Shown: positions 1 through 9,161 of the stretch, in pieces | How positions within the stretch are numbered: position 1 is the stretch's first letter | Layout of the letters: every line of letters begins with the position of its first letter | Assembly: GCA_028281495.1 (NCBI GenBank) | Contig: JANQJU010000051.1 | Coordinates: forward strand, 186,001-250,000 | Direction of reading: 5' to 3' | Origin: SAR324 cluster bacterium | GTDB lineage: Bacteria; SAR324; NAC60-12 | DNA: 64,000 nucleotides | Notes under the pieces: generated by a model | Told to the model about the DNA's origin: nothing | Database searches by the model: none | What the model saw: the letters and a program-made list of their open reading frames with translations, nothing else | Translations under genes and position numbers: made by a program

Positions 1-671
1 ATCCAGTTCAGGTCCAGGAAATGGGGGAGTCGATCCGATTCATTCAGGGGATTGAAATGGTGACTGGCATCCAAAAAGAAATCGATGTGTGGCTCGACCC
101 CAAACGTTCTTATGTGAAAATGACCCATAGGATGCGCAATCACAATTTATGGGAAGTGGAACTGGCACCTTGGGCTATTTCTGTGATGGCAGGGGGTGGG
201 ACTGCAATTTTACCCTTACTTCCCAAAGGCCCCCATCCTGAAAACCTATTGTCGTCTCACTCTGTGAATATTTGGGCCTATACCGACATGAGTGATGCTC
301 GTTGGACATGGGGCAATCGCTATATTCTCTTAAGACAGGAAAATAAGGAAGACGTTCAAAAAGTAGGGGTCAATTCCATTGAGGGCTGGGGAGCTTATGC
401 ACGAAACGGCCATCTATTTGTAAAATTTGCTGAGTATGATCCAAATCAAACATATCCTGATCGTGGGTGCTCCTTCGAAATGTTCACAAATTCTGTCATG
501 TTGGAGTTGGAAACGATGGGGCCGATGGTCAAGATTCCCCCACAAGGGATTGTGGAACATGTAGAGCATTGGCATTTGCTCAAAGATGTCCCTTCACCTC
601 AAAATGACGCAGACGTAGACCAACATATTTCCCCTCTCATCAATAAACTCAAACAAGAACAAGACGGGTAA
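1..671 (+). CDS. C-terminal part of a galactose-mutarotase-like (DUF4380-type) protein, 5' truncated
   Basis: The reading frame is open to the left window edge (frame starting at base 3), so the ATG at 21 is probably internal and the gene begins outside the window. The visible part reads like the beta-sandwich of aldose-1-epimerase-fold proteins: segments such as THRMRNHN, VELAPWA and WTWGNRYILLRQ resemble the DUF4380 family of uncharacterised sugar-binding or sugar-mutarotase-like proteins. A late ...EHVEHWHLLKDV segment matches the usual closing strand. No signal peptide can be judged because the N-terminus is missing. The gene converges on the pentapeptide gene at 815, with a hairpin between them. 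The family assignment is from motif memory; the substrate is unknown. Confidence 0.55.
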   Translation, partial: PVQVQEMGESIRFIQGIEMVTGIQKEIDVWLDPKRSYVKMTHRMRNHNLWEVELAPWAISVMAGGGTAILPLLPKGPHPENLLSSHSVNIWAYTDMSDARWTWGNRYILLRQENKEDVQKVGVNSIEGWGAYARNGHLFVKFAEYDPNQTYPDRGCSFEMFTNSVMLELETMGPMVKIPPQGIVEHVEHWHLLKDVPSPQNDADVDQHISPLINKLKQEQDG

Positions 672-724
672 TAGATAGAAAGAATAAAAAATATGGTTTA
701 AGGGAGGCGTGTGTAAGATACGAA

Positions 725-775
725 TCTCAATATGACCCAATAGGAAACAATAGACTATTGGGTCATGGATTGAGA
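725..775. terminator. Long hairpin between convergent genes, probable bidirectional terminator
   Basis: A 12-bp perfect inverted repeat (732-743 with 755-766, 11-nt loop) is extended by a further 7 bp (725-731 with 769-775) across a two-base bulge. It lies between the stop codons of two convergent genes. Neither side has a strong U-tract, so it may act as a barrier or RNA stabiliser rather than a classical intrinsic terminator. Confidence 0.55.
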
Positions 776-814
776 CGAAAAGGGGACTTAGAAGAAATGA
801 GTCAAAGTGGTAAG

Positions 815-1801
815 TTATTCACGAATGTCTTCGAAGTTCGCTCCCTCATCGCGATTCGCTTCTTTAATATTCGATTTGCGTAAGGTGGCTCGTTTGAAGT
901 TGGCTTTACGAATATCGGCTTTACGGAAATTACTTTTGGTGAGGTTTGCATCCTTAAAATTTACCTCACGTGCGTCGGTTTTGGTGAAGTCAGCCTGAGA
1001 GCACTTCGCACGAGTGAAAGAAGCGTCTTCTAATTTAGCGTGAGAGAAATCGGTTTTATGGCAGTCTGCATCGTTGAATTTTGCGTTTTTCAACATCGCT
1101 CTTTTGAAAGAAACTCCGCTGATGTTAGCACGCTCAAAGTTAGCTCCACCCAAGTTTTTGTCCGTGAAATTGCAGTGACGTAAATCTTTTCCTGCTCCTG
1201 GTTCACAGTCAGGGGCTGCGGCAACCGGCACCGTGGTGGTTGGAGCAGCGGTCGTAGGAGGAACCGTAGTTGTTGCGGCTACTGTAGTATTCTGGGCAAC
1301 CGTAGCGGCTGGATTCAAAATTTCCAGAACTTCAGGCACAGGAATGAGCACCCAATATTCGGAACCAGAACGCGGTGTTGCATTGCGATCTCCATCGGTA
1401 TTGTTCACAAAATTATTTTTATAATTCCCCACAACCTTAGTGGTGCCATCTTGATTTCGTTCAAAAAGCTCTAAAAAACGCAACTGAGTGGCGTCTTTTC
1501 CGTAGTGATGGATGCCTACCGAATGGTTTTTAAGTGCTGCTTCATCAATCAAAGTGATGCACTCTTCGTCGGTTGGATTGGTTTTCTCATGAATGGCTAC
1601 GATATTGGAACCAATCTTGAGCGGGGTCTGTTGTGGGTGTAAAACACGATCACGTCCTAAAACGAGAGCAATATCAAAATCCGGAGCGACTTCGCCTTGA
1701 GGCACTTCCCATTCCAAACACAGAGTGGTTGCTGCAAAACTGGCGGGTGCCCATAACAGGAAGCATAGAAAGGATAAAAGCAGCTTGTTTTTCAACAACA
1801 T
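815..1801 (-). CDS. Secreted pentapeptide-repeat protein with Thr/Pro/Ala linker
   Basis: 328 residues. A signal peptide (about residues 1-23, hydrophobic LLLSFLCFLLW, Ala-x-Ala end) is followed by a globular region of about 145 residues. Next comes a low-complexity TTTVPPTTAAPTTT-like linker, then from about residue 205 a run of A(N/D)LxxA(N/D)F pentapeptides forming a right-handed beta-helix to the C-terminus. The start is supported by AAGGAGAT seven bases before the ATG. Export to the periplasm or surface is inferred; no enzymatic motif is visible. The N-terminal domain is not recognised. Antisense open frames across the repeats are an artefact of the repetitive codons. Confidence 0.75.
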   Translation of the reverse strand: MLLKNKLLLSFLCFLLWAPASFAATTLCLEWEVPQGEVAPDFDIALVLGRDRVLHPQQTPLKIGSNIVAIHEKTNPTDEECITLIDEAALKNHSVGIHHYGKDATQLRFLELFERNQDGTTKVVGNYKNNFVNNTDGDRNATPRSGSEYWVLIPVPEVLEILNPAATVAQNTTVAATTTVPPTTAAPTTTVPVAAAPDCEPGAGKDLRHCNFTDKNLGGANFERANISGVSFKRAMLKNAKFNDADCHKTDFSHAKLEDASFTRAKCSQADFTKTDAREVNFKDANLTKSNFRKADIRKANFKRATLRKSNIKEANRDEGANFEDIRE

Positions 1802-1982
1802 AGTATCTCCTTCGAAGATGAAAAATGATTGGGGGATTTGCTTAAAATAAACTTAAATTGGTAGGCAAAAATAAATGACTTGTCAAGCAGAATAGTATTG
1901 ACTAAATCTTCTTATGCATTCCCTACCGACTACATATTATACTTCTAAAAATTGAGTATTCAAGGTGATTGAAAGGAAAAAA

Positions 1983-3455
1983 ATGGCTAAAAGAATTCTT
2001 AATAAAGAAACAGTATTTTTCTTATTTTTTATCTACTTCTTTGGGGTCATCGGTTTGATCCCCCAACAAATGATGAGCGCGAAAAATGCTGCCCATGCTG
2101 CTGAACCTCAAGCCTCGGATGCTCAAAACTCCAAAGTTTCCCAGGAACAAGCTTCTAGCTCCAATAAGGCAATGGATAAGGGACTTAAAGACGGCATATA
2201 TGCAGAAATCATGACCAATAAGGGAAAAATTTTACTCCAACTATTCTTTGAAAAAACTCCAATAACTGTGGCAAATTTTGTAGGGCTAGCGGAAGGAACA
2301 AAAGAATGGGTAGATCCACTAACTAAAGCATCTAAAAAAACTAAATTTTACAACGGCTTAGTATTCCATCGTGTTATCCCAGAATTTATGATTCAAGGGG
2401 GAGATCCTTTAGGAAATGGAACCGGAGGCCCCGGTTATCAGTTTGCAGACGAGATTCACCCCAATCTGAAGCATGACAAACCAGGTATTCTATCAATGGC
2501 GAATGCCGGCCCCGGAACAAATGGAAGTCAATTCTTCATTACTCATGTTCCCACCCCTTGGTTGGACGGCAAACACACAGTTTTTGGTGAAGTGTTGGAA
2601 GGTATGGATGTCGTGAATCAAATTGCCAAAGGGGATGTGATGGAAACAGTAAAGATCATCCGGCAAGGCGAGCAAGCCTTGGCATTTGATCCAACAAACA
2701 TCGAAGGTAAAATCGAGGAGATGCGCGCCCAAGCACGAGAGAAAAATCGGAAAAATATTGCAACCTCCGACGCTAAAATTGATCCAGCACGCGTTCCTAG
2801 TCCAGATCAACCCAAGGCATCCGAAGTGGCAGTGGATATGCTCGCTATTGCGTTTAAAGGAGCCCGTGTTCAGAAGCAGGATATTTATTACGATAAGGCT
2901 GGTGCTTTGGAAGTAGCTAAACAAGTGGCCGATTTGGCTCGCCGCGAAGGCAGTGACTTCAATCAATTGATTGAGCAGTATACGGATTTACCTCAGCAGA
3001 CACGAATTCCTATGATCGATCAGGCAGATCCCCGACTTCCTCCATTTCTCAAAGACGCCGTACTTTCGCTAAAAGAAGGCCAGATCAGCGATCCCGTGGA
3101 ATCTCCGATAGGCTATTTGGTTTTTAAACGGGTTCCTTTAGAAGTGGTAAAAGCTCGTCATATCTTAGTGACTTATCAAGGATCAGAGCGGTCTCAACAA
3201 ACGCGAACCAAAGCCGAAGCTCGTGCTCGTGCTGAAGAAGTGTTGAAACTGGCTAAAGAAGGAAAAAACTTTGAGGAACTGGCCAAACAATATTCGGATG
3301 GGCCAAGTGGTCCACGTGGTGGTGATTTAGGAAAGTTCGGACGCGGTATGATGGTGCCCGAATTCGATAAAGCAGTATTTTCCATGGAAATCGGCGATGT
3401 GAGCCAGATTGTGGAAACCATGTTCGGGTTCCATGTGATTCAGCGTTACGAATGA
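1983..3455 (+). CDS. Cyclophilin-parvulin fusion peptidyl-prolyl isomerase, membrane-anchored or exported
   Basis: 490 residues from the ATG at 1983; an upstream GTG at 1965 is in frame, but GAAAGGAAAA sits directly before the ATG. A hydrophobic segment at residues 10-27 is a signal anchor or signal peptide. The cyclophilin domain (about 65-215) shows FHRVIPEFMIQGGD, GTNGSQFFIT and WLDGKHTVFG, including the catalytic-type Arg and the Phe/Gln set. A helical linker leads to a C-terminal parvulin domain (about 375-490) with ARHILV, GGDLGKFGRG and FGFHVIQ. It probably folds or chaperones envelope proteins. Fusing two unrelated isomerase folds is less common than either alone. cinA-like follows after 3 bp, so the two are probably co-transcribed. 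Confidence 0.85.
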   Translation: MAKRILNKETVFFLFFIYFFGVIGLIPQQMMSAKNAAHAAEPQASDAQNSKVSQEQASSSNKAMDKGLKDGIYAEIMTNKGKILLQLFFEKTPITVANFVGLAEGTKEWVDPLTKASKKTKFYNGLVFHRVIPEFMIQGGDPLGNGTGGPGYQFADEIHPNLKHDKPGILSMANAGPGTNGSQFFITHVPTPWLDGKHTVFGEVLEGMDVVNQIAKGDVMETVKIIRQGEQALAFDPTNIEGKIEEMRAQAREKNRKNIATSDAKIDPARVPSPDQPKASEVAVDMLAIAFKGARVQKQDIYYDKAGALEVAKQVADLARREGSDFNQLIEQYTDLPQQTRIPMIDQADPRLPPFLKDAVLSLKEGQISDPVESPIGYLVFKRVPLEVVKARHILVTYQGSERSQQTRTKAEARARAEEVLKLAKEGKNFEELAKQYSDGPSGPRGGDLGKFGRGMMVPEFDKAVFSMEIGDVSQIVETMFGFHVIQRYE

Positions 3456-3458
3456 TTC

Positions 3459-4196
3459 ATGTCCGATTCAACGGCAACCGCAGGGATCGTCTTGGTTGGT
3501 AACGAAATCCTTGCTGGCAAAATACAAGACTTGAATTCAACATACCTCTGCCGAGAACTGCGTTTCTTAGGGGTGGAGGTATGCCGAGTTTTGGTAATCC
3601 CCGATGAGTTTGAAACGATTGCTCAAACGGTCAAAGAATATTCAGAAAAATACACATGGGTGTTTACCAGTGGTGGAATCGGCCCGACCCATGATGACCT
3701 TACGGTGCCTGCAATTGCTTCTGGCTTTGGGGCCTCCCTAGTTGAATCTCCAGAAATTGCTGAAGTGATTCAGAAATATTATGGGGATCGTACCACCTCT
3801 GCCCATATGCGGATGGCCATGATTCCTCAGGGAGCCATTTTGCTGCAAAAAGACATCTTGTCCCTACCTCAAGTTCAATTCCACAACATCTTCATTTTTC
3901 CGGGAACTCCAGAACTGGTGAGAAATCGATTTCAAGCCTTAAAAGAAATGTTTCGTCAGCAACCGATCTTTCTCAAGGAGATCTTTTTAAAAGCAGATGA
4001 GGGCTTGATCGCAGAGAGCCTCCATGAAACACTTCGACAGTTTCCCCAGTTATTATTGGGGTCTTATCCGGAAATATGGCGCGAGGATTATACACTCAAG
4101 CTGACGCTGGAATCCAAATCTCACGATTATCTGATGCAGGCCTTTGAGTTTTTGTACAGCCGATTGCCTCCATCTCAAATTGTTCAATTCACCTGA
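3459..4196 (+). CDS. CinA-like molybdopterin-binding domain protein
   Basis: 245 residues, a stand-alone MoCF/CinA N-terminal domain. Visible motifs are AGIVLVGNEILAGK at the start, FTSGGIGPTHDD near residue 70 (the phosphate-binding GGxGPTxDD loop) and FIFPGTPELVR near 145. It lacks the C-terminal nicotinamide-nucleotide amidohydrolase (PncC) domain of full-length CinA, like the short archaeal/eukaryotic FAD-synthase-linked versions. Function (pyrophosphatase on ADP-ribose or CoA/FAD-type substrates) is family knowledge only. It starts 3 bp after the isomerase stop and is followed 38 bp later by UDP-glucose dehydrogenase. Confidence 0.8.
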   Translation: MSDSTATAGIVLVGNEILAGKIQDLNSTYLCRELRFLGVEVCRVLVIPDEFETIAQTVKEYSEKYTWVFTSGGIGPTHDDLTVPAIASGFGASLVESPEIAEVIQKYYGDRTTSAHMRMAMIPQGAILLQKDILSLPQVQFHNIFIFPGTPELVRNRFQALKEMFRQQPIFLKEIFLKADEGLIAESLHETLRQFPQLLLGSYPEIWREDYTLKLTLESKSHDYLMQAFEFLYSRLPPSQIVQFT

Positions 4197-4234
4197 AGGG
4201 TCAATTCATTCATTTTACAAAGGAAACAGTCTCT

Positions 4235-5608
4235 ATGAAAAAGATTTTGTGCATCGGAGCTGGGTATGTCGGAGGGCCAACAATGGCCGTGTTGGCAGAC
4301 CATTGTAAGGATTATCAAATCACCGTTGTCGATATCAGCGAAGAACGAATCGCTAGTTGGAATTCCGACAACCTGCCGATTTATGAGCCAGGCTTGGACG
4401 AAGTTGTCAAACGAGTTCGAGGGCGAAACTTGTTCTTCAGTACGGATATTTCCGGTGGCCTTCAAGAGGCAGACATCGTATTTGTTGCAATCAATACTCC
4501 CACGAAAACCTTTGGCGAAGGGGCGGGGCGCGGGGCTGACTTACAATATTGGGAACAAACCGCACGTTCGATTTTTCAACACGCCACCAAGCCCGAAGTG
4601 ATTGTGGTTGAAAAAAGCACCCTCCCAGTGCGTGCAGCAACAGCAATGGCGCGTATTCTTCATGTTGGCAATCCAACCACTCATTTCGAGGTCGTATCCA
4701 ATCCGGAATTCTTGGCCGAAGGTACCGCCATTCGTGATTTAGAAAATCCGGATCGCGTTTTAGTTGGAGGGCGTGACAACGAGTCAGGCCGCAAAGCCTG
4801 CGAGCAGATTGCCGATTTGTATGCCCATTGGGTTCCCCGTGAAAAAATTCTTCTCACCAATGTATGGAGTAGTGAACTTTCCAAACTATTTGCCAACGCC
4901 ATGCTGGCCCAACGGATTTCTTCTATTAATAGCATCACGGCATTGTGCGAAAAAACAGGAGCTGATATCAGTGAGGTGAGTAAAGCGATTGGAATGGATC
5001 AGCGAATTGGACCTAATTTCCTTCAAGCCAGTATAGGGTTTGGAGGATCTTGTTTTCGTAAAGATATCCTACATTTGGCCTATTTATGTGAACATTATCA
5101 CCTTCCCGAAGTCGCAAAATATTGGGAAAGTGTCGTGAAGATGAATGAGTACCAAATCAATCGCTTTTTTAAGAACATATTGGCCAACCAATTCAATACG
5201 ATGGCTTATAAAAAGATCACAATCTTTGGTTTTGCCTTCAAACCCGATACAGGGGACACTCGCGATTCACCAGCACTTCCCATTTGCCAAAAATTGCTGG
5301 CGGAGCAAGCACGCATCTGTGTGCATGATCCCAAAGCTCTGGAAAACGCGAAGAAGGATTTAGCCCACTTTAAAGGTGATATTTCATATGAAGAAGATCC
5401 TTACAAAGCGGTAGAAGGCGCACATTCCATTGCTGTGATCACCCACTGGAGGGACTATCGCGAACTGGATTACCAACGAATCTTTGATTTGATGGAAAAA
5501 CCAGCGTTCATTTTTGACGGTCGTAATTGTTTGGACCACCAAAGCCTTTTTGAAATTGGTTTCAATGTGTTTCCTTTAGGCAAACCGCATTTAACCCACT
5601 TCAAATAA
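4235..5608 (+). CDS. UDP-glucose 6-dehydrogenase (eukaryote-type)
   Basis: 457 residues. Oxidises UDP-glucose to UDP-glucuronate for surface polysaccharides. The N-terminal NAD fold starts GAGYVGGPT (residues 8-16). The active-site Lys is in SSELSKLFANA (about 217) and the catalytic Cys is C273 in GFGGSCFRKD. The C-terminal UDP-binding domain has the FAFKPDTGDTRDSPA signature. The wording of these motifs, especially GGPTMAVLA and ADLxYWE, is closer to the animal/plant-like UGDH subgroup than to the usual bacterial Ugd. RBS AAAGGAAAC precedes the ATG. Part of the plus-strand run from 1983 to 6756. Confidence 0.92.
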   Translation: MKKILCIGAGYVGGPTMAVLADHCKDYQITVVDISEERIASWNSDNLPIYEPGLDEVVKRVRGRNLFFSTDISGGLQEADIVFVAINTPTKTFGEGAGRGADLQYWEQTARSIFQHATKPEVIVVEKSTLPVRAATAMARILHVGNPTTHFEVVSNPEFLAEGTAIRDLENPDRVLVGGRDNESGRKACEQIADLYAHWVPREKILLTNVWSSELSKLFANAMLAQRISSINSITALCEKTGADISEVSKAIGMDQRIGPNFLQASIGFGGSCFRKDILHLAYLCEHYHLPEVAKYWESVVKMNEYQINRFFKNILANQFNTMAYKKITIFGFAFKPDTGDTRDSPALPICQKLLAEQARICVHDPKALENAKKDLAHFKGDISYEEDPYKAVEGAHSIAVITHWRDYRELDYQRIFDLMEKPAFIFDGRNCLDHQSLFEIGFNVFPLGKPHLTHFK

Positions 5609-5625
5609 TTGAGAAGGAAAGCAGT

Positions 5626-6756
5626 ATGAGCACGTTTGAAGACAACCTGAAACATTTACCCTCAATCGAGCACGTTGTGCTGATTCGGGTATTCGATCAA
5701 GAAGAACAACTCCTCTCCATCATTCCCAATCTCCCCGGTATGCAAGGGGCATTGCGTGTGTTCAACCACATCGCTTCCGAGAGCGGCGTGATTCATTTTG
5801 AACAGGCAAAGGCCGGAATCGATTTATTCGGAGAACACGTGGCAGATGCCAAACAACATCCAAGCAAGCACCCCAATCTGACCTTGCTGTTGAACCTCTC
5901 TTCCGCCCAACACTTGAAGATCCAACGGGTCACCTCTGAAAGCCCTCACCTGTTGGAGACCATTGCCCAACGGAAAGGGTCTCAGTCAGAAACAGATGCT
6001 TTCATTGAATTGCTCAATCGAGGAGAAGTCCGAGCAGCTGAAAAAATCAAAGGTGTGTGGCAACCCCAAACTTATGTGATCGATGGCATTCTGAATTATT
6101 TCGGATCCCACCCCAATCAACGATTGGAACATAGCTATTGGGATAAAGTGCCTTTGAAAACGGCTCATTTTTCAGACCACGATTTTTCGGAAAGCGGAGT
6201 GCGTTATGCTCCTGGATCCGTGGTCAGAACAGGTGTTTATATCGGACCACAAACTGTTGTCATGAACCAAGCTTTCATCAATATTGGTGCGTATATCGCT
6301 GGGAATGGGGTAATGATTGACGGCGGGGCTAGGGTGGCATCGTGTGCCCAGGTCGGACAAGGTGTGAAGTTTGGTGCAGGATCTGGCATCGAAGGGGTAC
6401 TTGAGCCAGCGGGACGTCTCCCATCCATCATTGAAGATCATGTAAAAATTGGAGCAATGTGTGAGGTTACAGGCATCATTCAAGAAGGTGCGGTGATTGC
6501 TAGTGGGGTCGTAATGGCTTCTGGCAAAAAAATATTTGATGAAGAAACAGGAGAACGCGTTCCACCCTTAGAATGTCAAGTTGGCGAAACCACTTTCTTG
6601 ATTCCGGTGATTCCCGCATATCGGTTGGCAGTTGGAGGCTCTGTAATCAGCGAAAATGGTAGATTTGCAACGGATGCGATCATCCTCAAGCCAGGCGATC
6701 TCCGGGATTCTTCCACACTCAAGCACTTTGCAAAACAAGGAATTCTATACAGCTAA
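5626..6756 (+). CDS. dapD: 2,3,4,5-tetrahydropyridine-2,6-dicarboxylate N-succinyltransferase with N-terminal extension
   Basis: 376 residues against about 274 in E. coli DapD. From about residue 128 it follows DapD closely: LLNRGEVRAAEK, YWDKVPLK, then a left-handed beta-helix of hexapeptide repeats (195-300) with NIGAYI, SCAQVG and GVLEP. The two residues known to be catalytic in DapD are present as D232 (MIDGGA) and E280 (MCEVTG). It succinylates tetrahydrodipicolinate in lysine/diaminopimelate synthesis, a pathway also served by dapB at 33342. The first ~115 residues replace the short helical N-terminus and are unrecognised. RBS AGAAGGAAAG supports the start. Confidence 0.85.
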   Translation: MSTFEDNLKHLPSIEHVVLIRVFDQEEQLLSIIPNLPGMQGALRVFNHIASESGVIHFEQAKAGIDLFGEHVADAKQHPSKHPNLTLLLNLSSAQHLKIQRVTSESPHLLETIAQRKGSQSETDAFIELLNRGEVRAAEKIKGVWQPQTYVIDGILNYFGSHPNQRLEHSYWDKVPLKTAHFSDHDFSESGVRYAPGSVVRTGVYIGPQTVVMNQAFINIGAYIAGNGVMIDGGARVASCAQVGQGVKFGAGSGIEGVLEPAGRLPSIIEDHVKIGAMCEVTGIIQEGAVIASGVVMASGKKIFDEETGERVPPLECQVGETTFLIPVIPAYRLAVGGSVISENGRFATDAIILKPGDLRDSSTLKHFAKQGILYS

Positions 6757-6781
6757 CACCCAACTCTCCAATCATTCCAAC

Positions 6782-6826
6782 AAAAAAAGCCACATCCGCG
6801 TATGTAAAACACCGCAGATGTGGCTT
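6782..6826 (-). terminator. Intrinsic terminator of the chemoreceptor gene
   Basis: A stem of 10 bp (6787-6796 with 6817-6826), extended with one mismatch, lies between convergent dapD and the MCP gene. Read on the minus strand it ends in a run of seven T (complement of A 6782-6788), a textbook rho-independent terminator. On the plus strand the U-tract is weak. Confidence 0.85.
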
Positions 6827-6862
6827 CTTGCCCCTCGAAGAATTCTGCTTGATAGTCTGACG

Positions 6863-8758
6863 CTAATACCGAAATTGCTTGATCCGCTCAAGCAATTGGT
6901 GTGCATGATTGGAAACATTTTCTGCAAATTCGGTTTGCTTCGATGTGGTTTGATCAATACTTTCAGCAGCTTCGGCTACATGCGAACTGCTCTCGGCAAG
7001 TTGTTCTAAAGTTTTGCTGATTTCTTGCAGGGCAATGGTCTGCTCGCTTGTGGAGGTAGAGATTTCAGCCACAATCCCAGAACTGTGAACGATCTTTTCA
7101 CTGATTCGGTGAAGGCTTTTATTCACCATTTCCACAGCTTCCTGTCCTTCTGCAATCCGCTGATTGCTTTCTTTAATCAAGGCTTGAATCTCGTTGGTCA
7201 CTCGTGCGGAATTTTCCGCAAGACGTCGCACTTCATCAGCAACCACAGCAAATCCTTTCCCTTGCTCTCCAGCTTTAGCAGCCTCAATAGCTGCATTGAG
7301 TGACAGCAGATTGGTTTGATTCGCAATTTCATTGATCCCTGAAATGAAATTATTGATCTCAGAAGCTGTCTCTTGGATACGTTGCATACTACGTTGCATT
7401 TGCTGTACAGAACGTCCTCCTTCTTTGCTTTCATTATCGGCATCTCGGGATTGCTTGTCAGCATCCTTAGCATAATTTGCAGTACGTTCCACACCCGCCT
7501 GAATCTCTCGCATGGTTGCTGATGTCTGTTCCACAGAAGACGATTGAGTATGAGCTAATTCTGTCAAATCATGGATGGTCTGTGAAATCTCGGAAACGGA
7601 TTGGCTAAGTTCCACACTCCCTTCATCAATAGTCCCCCCCCCCTTGGCGATATTCTTAACAATGTCCTGAATCTGGGAAAGGAATTTGTTAAAAATGTCC
7701 GAAAGGTCTTTGATCTCATCGTTGCTCTTGACCTCAATTCTCTTAGTCAAATCGCCTTCGGAAGAGGCCAATTCACTGAGAAGATAACGTAACGATTTGA
7801 TTGGCCGTACAATGGTGCGCCCCGAAACCACAGCAATACACACCAACATCACAATGAAAAAGAACAGGCCTTCAATCAGATCAGAGAGGGTGCGTTGTTG
7901 CGACTGTTCTGCCACATTTTGATTGATGCTCTTCACGGCATCTTCAATGACTGCTTTGGATTCTGCCCGTATTTCATCGATGCGACTGAGGCTGTAAAAC
8001 AAAATGACCTTCCCAACCGGTTCTTCATCTTCCAACACATCACGTTCCAGCCGGGGTATCTCAGAACTCATTTGATTCAAATCGCTAATCTCAGCCATTT
8101 CTCCCACTTCATTTTTATAAAGGGAGATGTATGGCAGTTCTTCCCAATCTTCTACCCAGACACCAAGGATATCTTCATCCGCAAGCAGTGTTTCAATAGA
8201 AGTGGAAATGAAGCTACGATTGATCGCCTCCGTCGTTTGAACAAAAGAATTGTTGGCACAACTATTCAGACAATTGAGAACAATGGAATCACCCAGGGTG
8301 CCGTCACCTTGACCGCTACAAGTTCGGAAACAAGTCATCGTCGGCTGAATTTCCGATCCAGTGGAATTGACACGAGAGATTAGTGGGCTTTTAACAAATT
8401 CGCTCAACATATCGATCTGAGGTTCCAACTTTTTCAGCAACCGCTGCTCTTCTTCTTCAATTTGACGTTCGCTGCGTTCCTCTTGAATCTGAACTTGTTT
8501 TTCTCCTTGGGCTTGCAAACTTCGCTGCGCATACCAGTTCGTTACCGCACTACTAACACCAAGCACTATAACCATAACTGCCGCAAGGCTTCCCGCCAGT
8601 TTCAACCCCAATGTTAAGCGAACACCACTCGAATTTACTGTTGACTTCAAATTTGTGTTCGTTGGTGATGCGGCCGAAGGCGTGTTATTTGCCTTTTGGG
8701 CTTTGGCTTCCTGCTTCTTGGATAGTCTTTTCTTCAAACCCTCTTTTTTGGCAGCCAT
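6863..8758 (-). CDS. Methyl-accepting chemotaxis protein
   Basis: 631 residues. A Lys/Ala-rich cytoplasmic head is followed by TM1 (about 50-72), a periplasmic sensor with long coiled coil, TM2 (about 292-314), HAMP (315-370) and a signalling domain. The hairpin tip reads EIANQTNLLSLNAAIEAA followed by GKGFAVVADEVRRLAE, the universal MCP core that contacts CheA/CheW. The sensor carries two CxxxC pairs (C143/C147 and C163/C167), probably disulfides or a metal site. Just after HAMP a run of ten G (7634-7643 as C on plus) encodes Lys-Gly-Gly-Gly. No chemotaxis operon partners are nearby. Start supported by AACAGGTAAAC before the ATG. Confidence 0.93.
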   Translation of the reverse strand: MAAKKEGLKKRLSKKQEAKAQKANNTPSAASPTNTNLKSTVNSSGVRLTLGLKLAGSLAAVMVIVLGVSSAVTNWYAQRSLQAQGEKQVQIQEERSERQIEEEEQRLLKKLEPQIDMLSEFVKSPLISRVNSTGSEIQPTMTCFRTCSGQGDGTLGDSIVLNCLNSCANNSFVQTTEAINRSFISTSIETLLADEDILGVWVEDWEELPYISLYKNEVGEMAEISDLNQMSSEIPRLERDVLEDEEPVGKVILFYSLSRIDEIRAESKAVIEDAVKSINQNVAEQSQQRTLSDLIEGLFFFIVMLVCIAVVSGRTIVRPIKSLRYLLSELASSEGDLTKRIEVKSNDEIKDLSDIFNKFLSQIQDIVKNIAKGGGTIDEGSVELSQSVSEISQTIHDLTELAHTQSSSVEQTSATMREIQAGVERTANYAKDADKQSRDADNESKEGGRSVQQMQRSMQRIQETASEINNFISGINEIANQTNLLSLNAAIEAAKAGEQGKGFAVVADEVRRLAENSARVTNEIQALIKESNQRIAEGQEAVEMVNKSLHRISEKIVHSSGIVAEISTSTSEQTIALQEISKTLEQLAESSSHVAEAAESIDQTTSKQTEFAENVSNHAHQLLERIKQFRY

Positions 8759-9161
8759 GTTTACCTGTTTTGATACGCGGTTAAGGGCCTCATGCTCCTA
8801 CTATCTCCACCCGATGTTTGTGTGAACATGGAGAGGCCATCAAGTGACTTTTGTCAGAAAATAATCGGGAAGTGTGGTGGCGTTTTGATTCATTTGATTG
8901 GTGGGTGCGCACCACAAGCGAAAGATGTGAGATTGCATGGATTGCCTCCCCCATAACAAGATGGATTTTCATCTTGCAAGCTTTTGGCCAATTTTCTGTT
9001 TGCCTCCTGTTTGGCCTGACCTTTTAACTCATACCGAAATTCCGACATTTGTTCAAATACTTCAAAGGCTTTATCTAGATACTCTCAGGAGTTGGAATCC
9101 GAACCGGGATATAGCTAAAGAGTCGATGGTAAAGTCAAGATATATTGGACAGACTAATCAA
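8759..9161. other. Intergenic region upstream of the MCP gene, no convincing gene
   Basis: About 400 bp between the MCP start and the kinase stop, both on the minus strand. It should hold the MCP promoter, but I could not fix one. It contains a palindrome GGTGCGCACC (8904-8913) and a longer imperfect stem (8873-8879 with 8910-8916). Short open frames here lack RBS and protein-like composition. Confidence 0.5.

Noticed and set aside
8256..8334. Haem-binding possibility for the MCP Cys pairs
   Set aside because: The spacing is CxxxC with no following His, not CxxCH.
8761..8793. A 10-codon leader ORF on the minus strand ending just before the MCP start
   Set aside because: The AGGAG is only one base from the ATG, too close to act as an RBS, and the peptide has no recognisable attenuator pattern.
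9088..9110. T-arm-like GGTTCGGATTCC on the minus strand, suggesting a tRNA or an att site
   Set aside because: The flanking bases do not pair as a T-stem, and no acceptor, D or anticodon arms are found around it.
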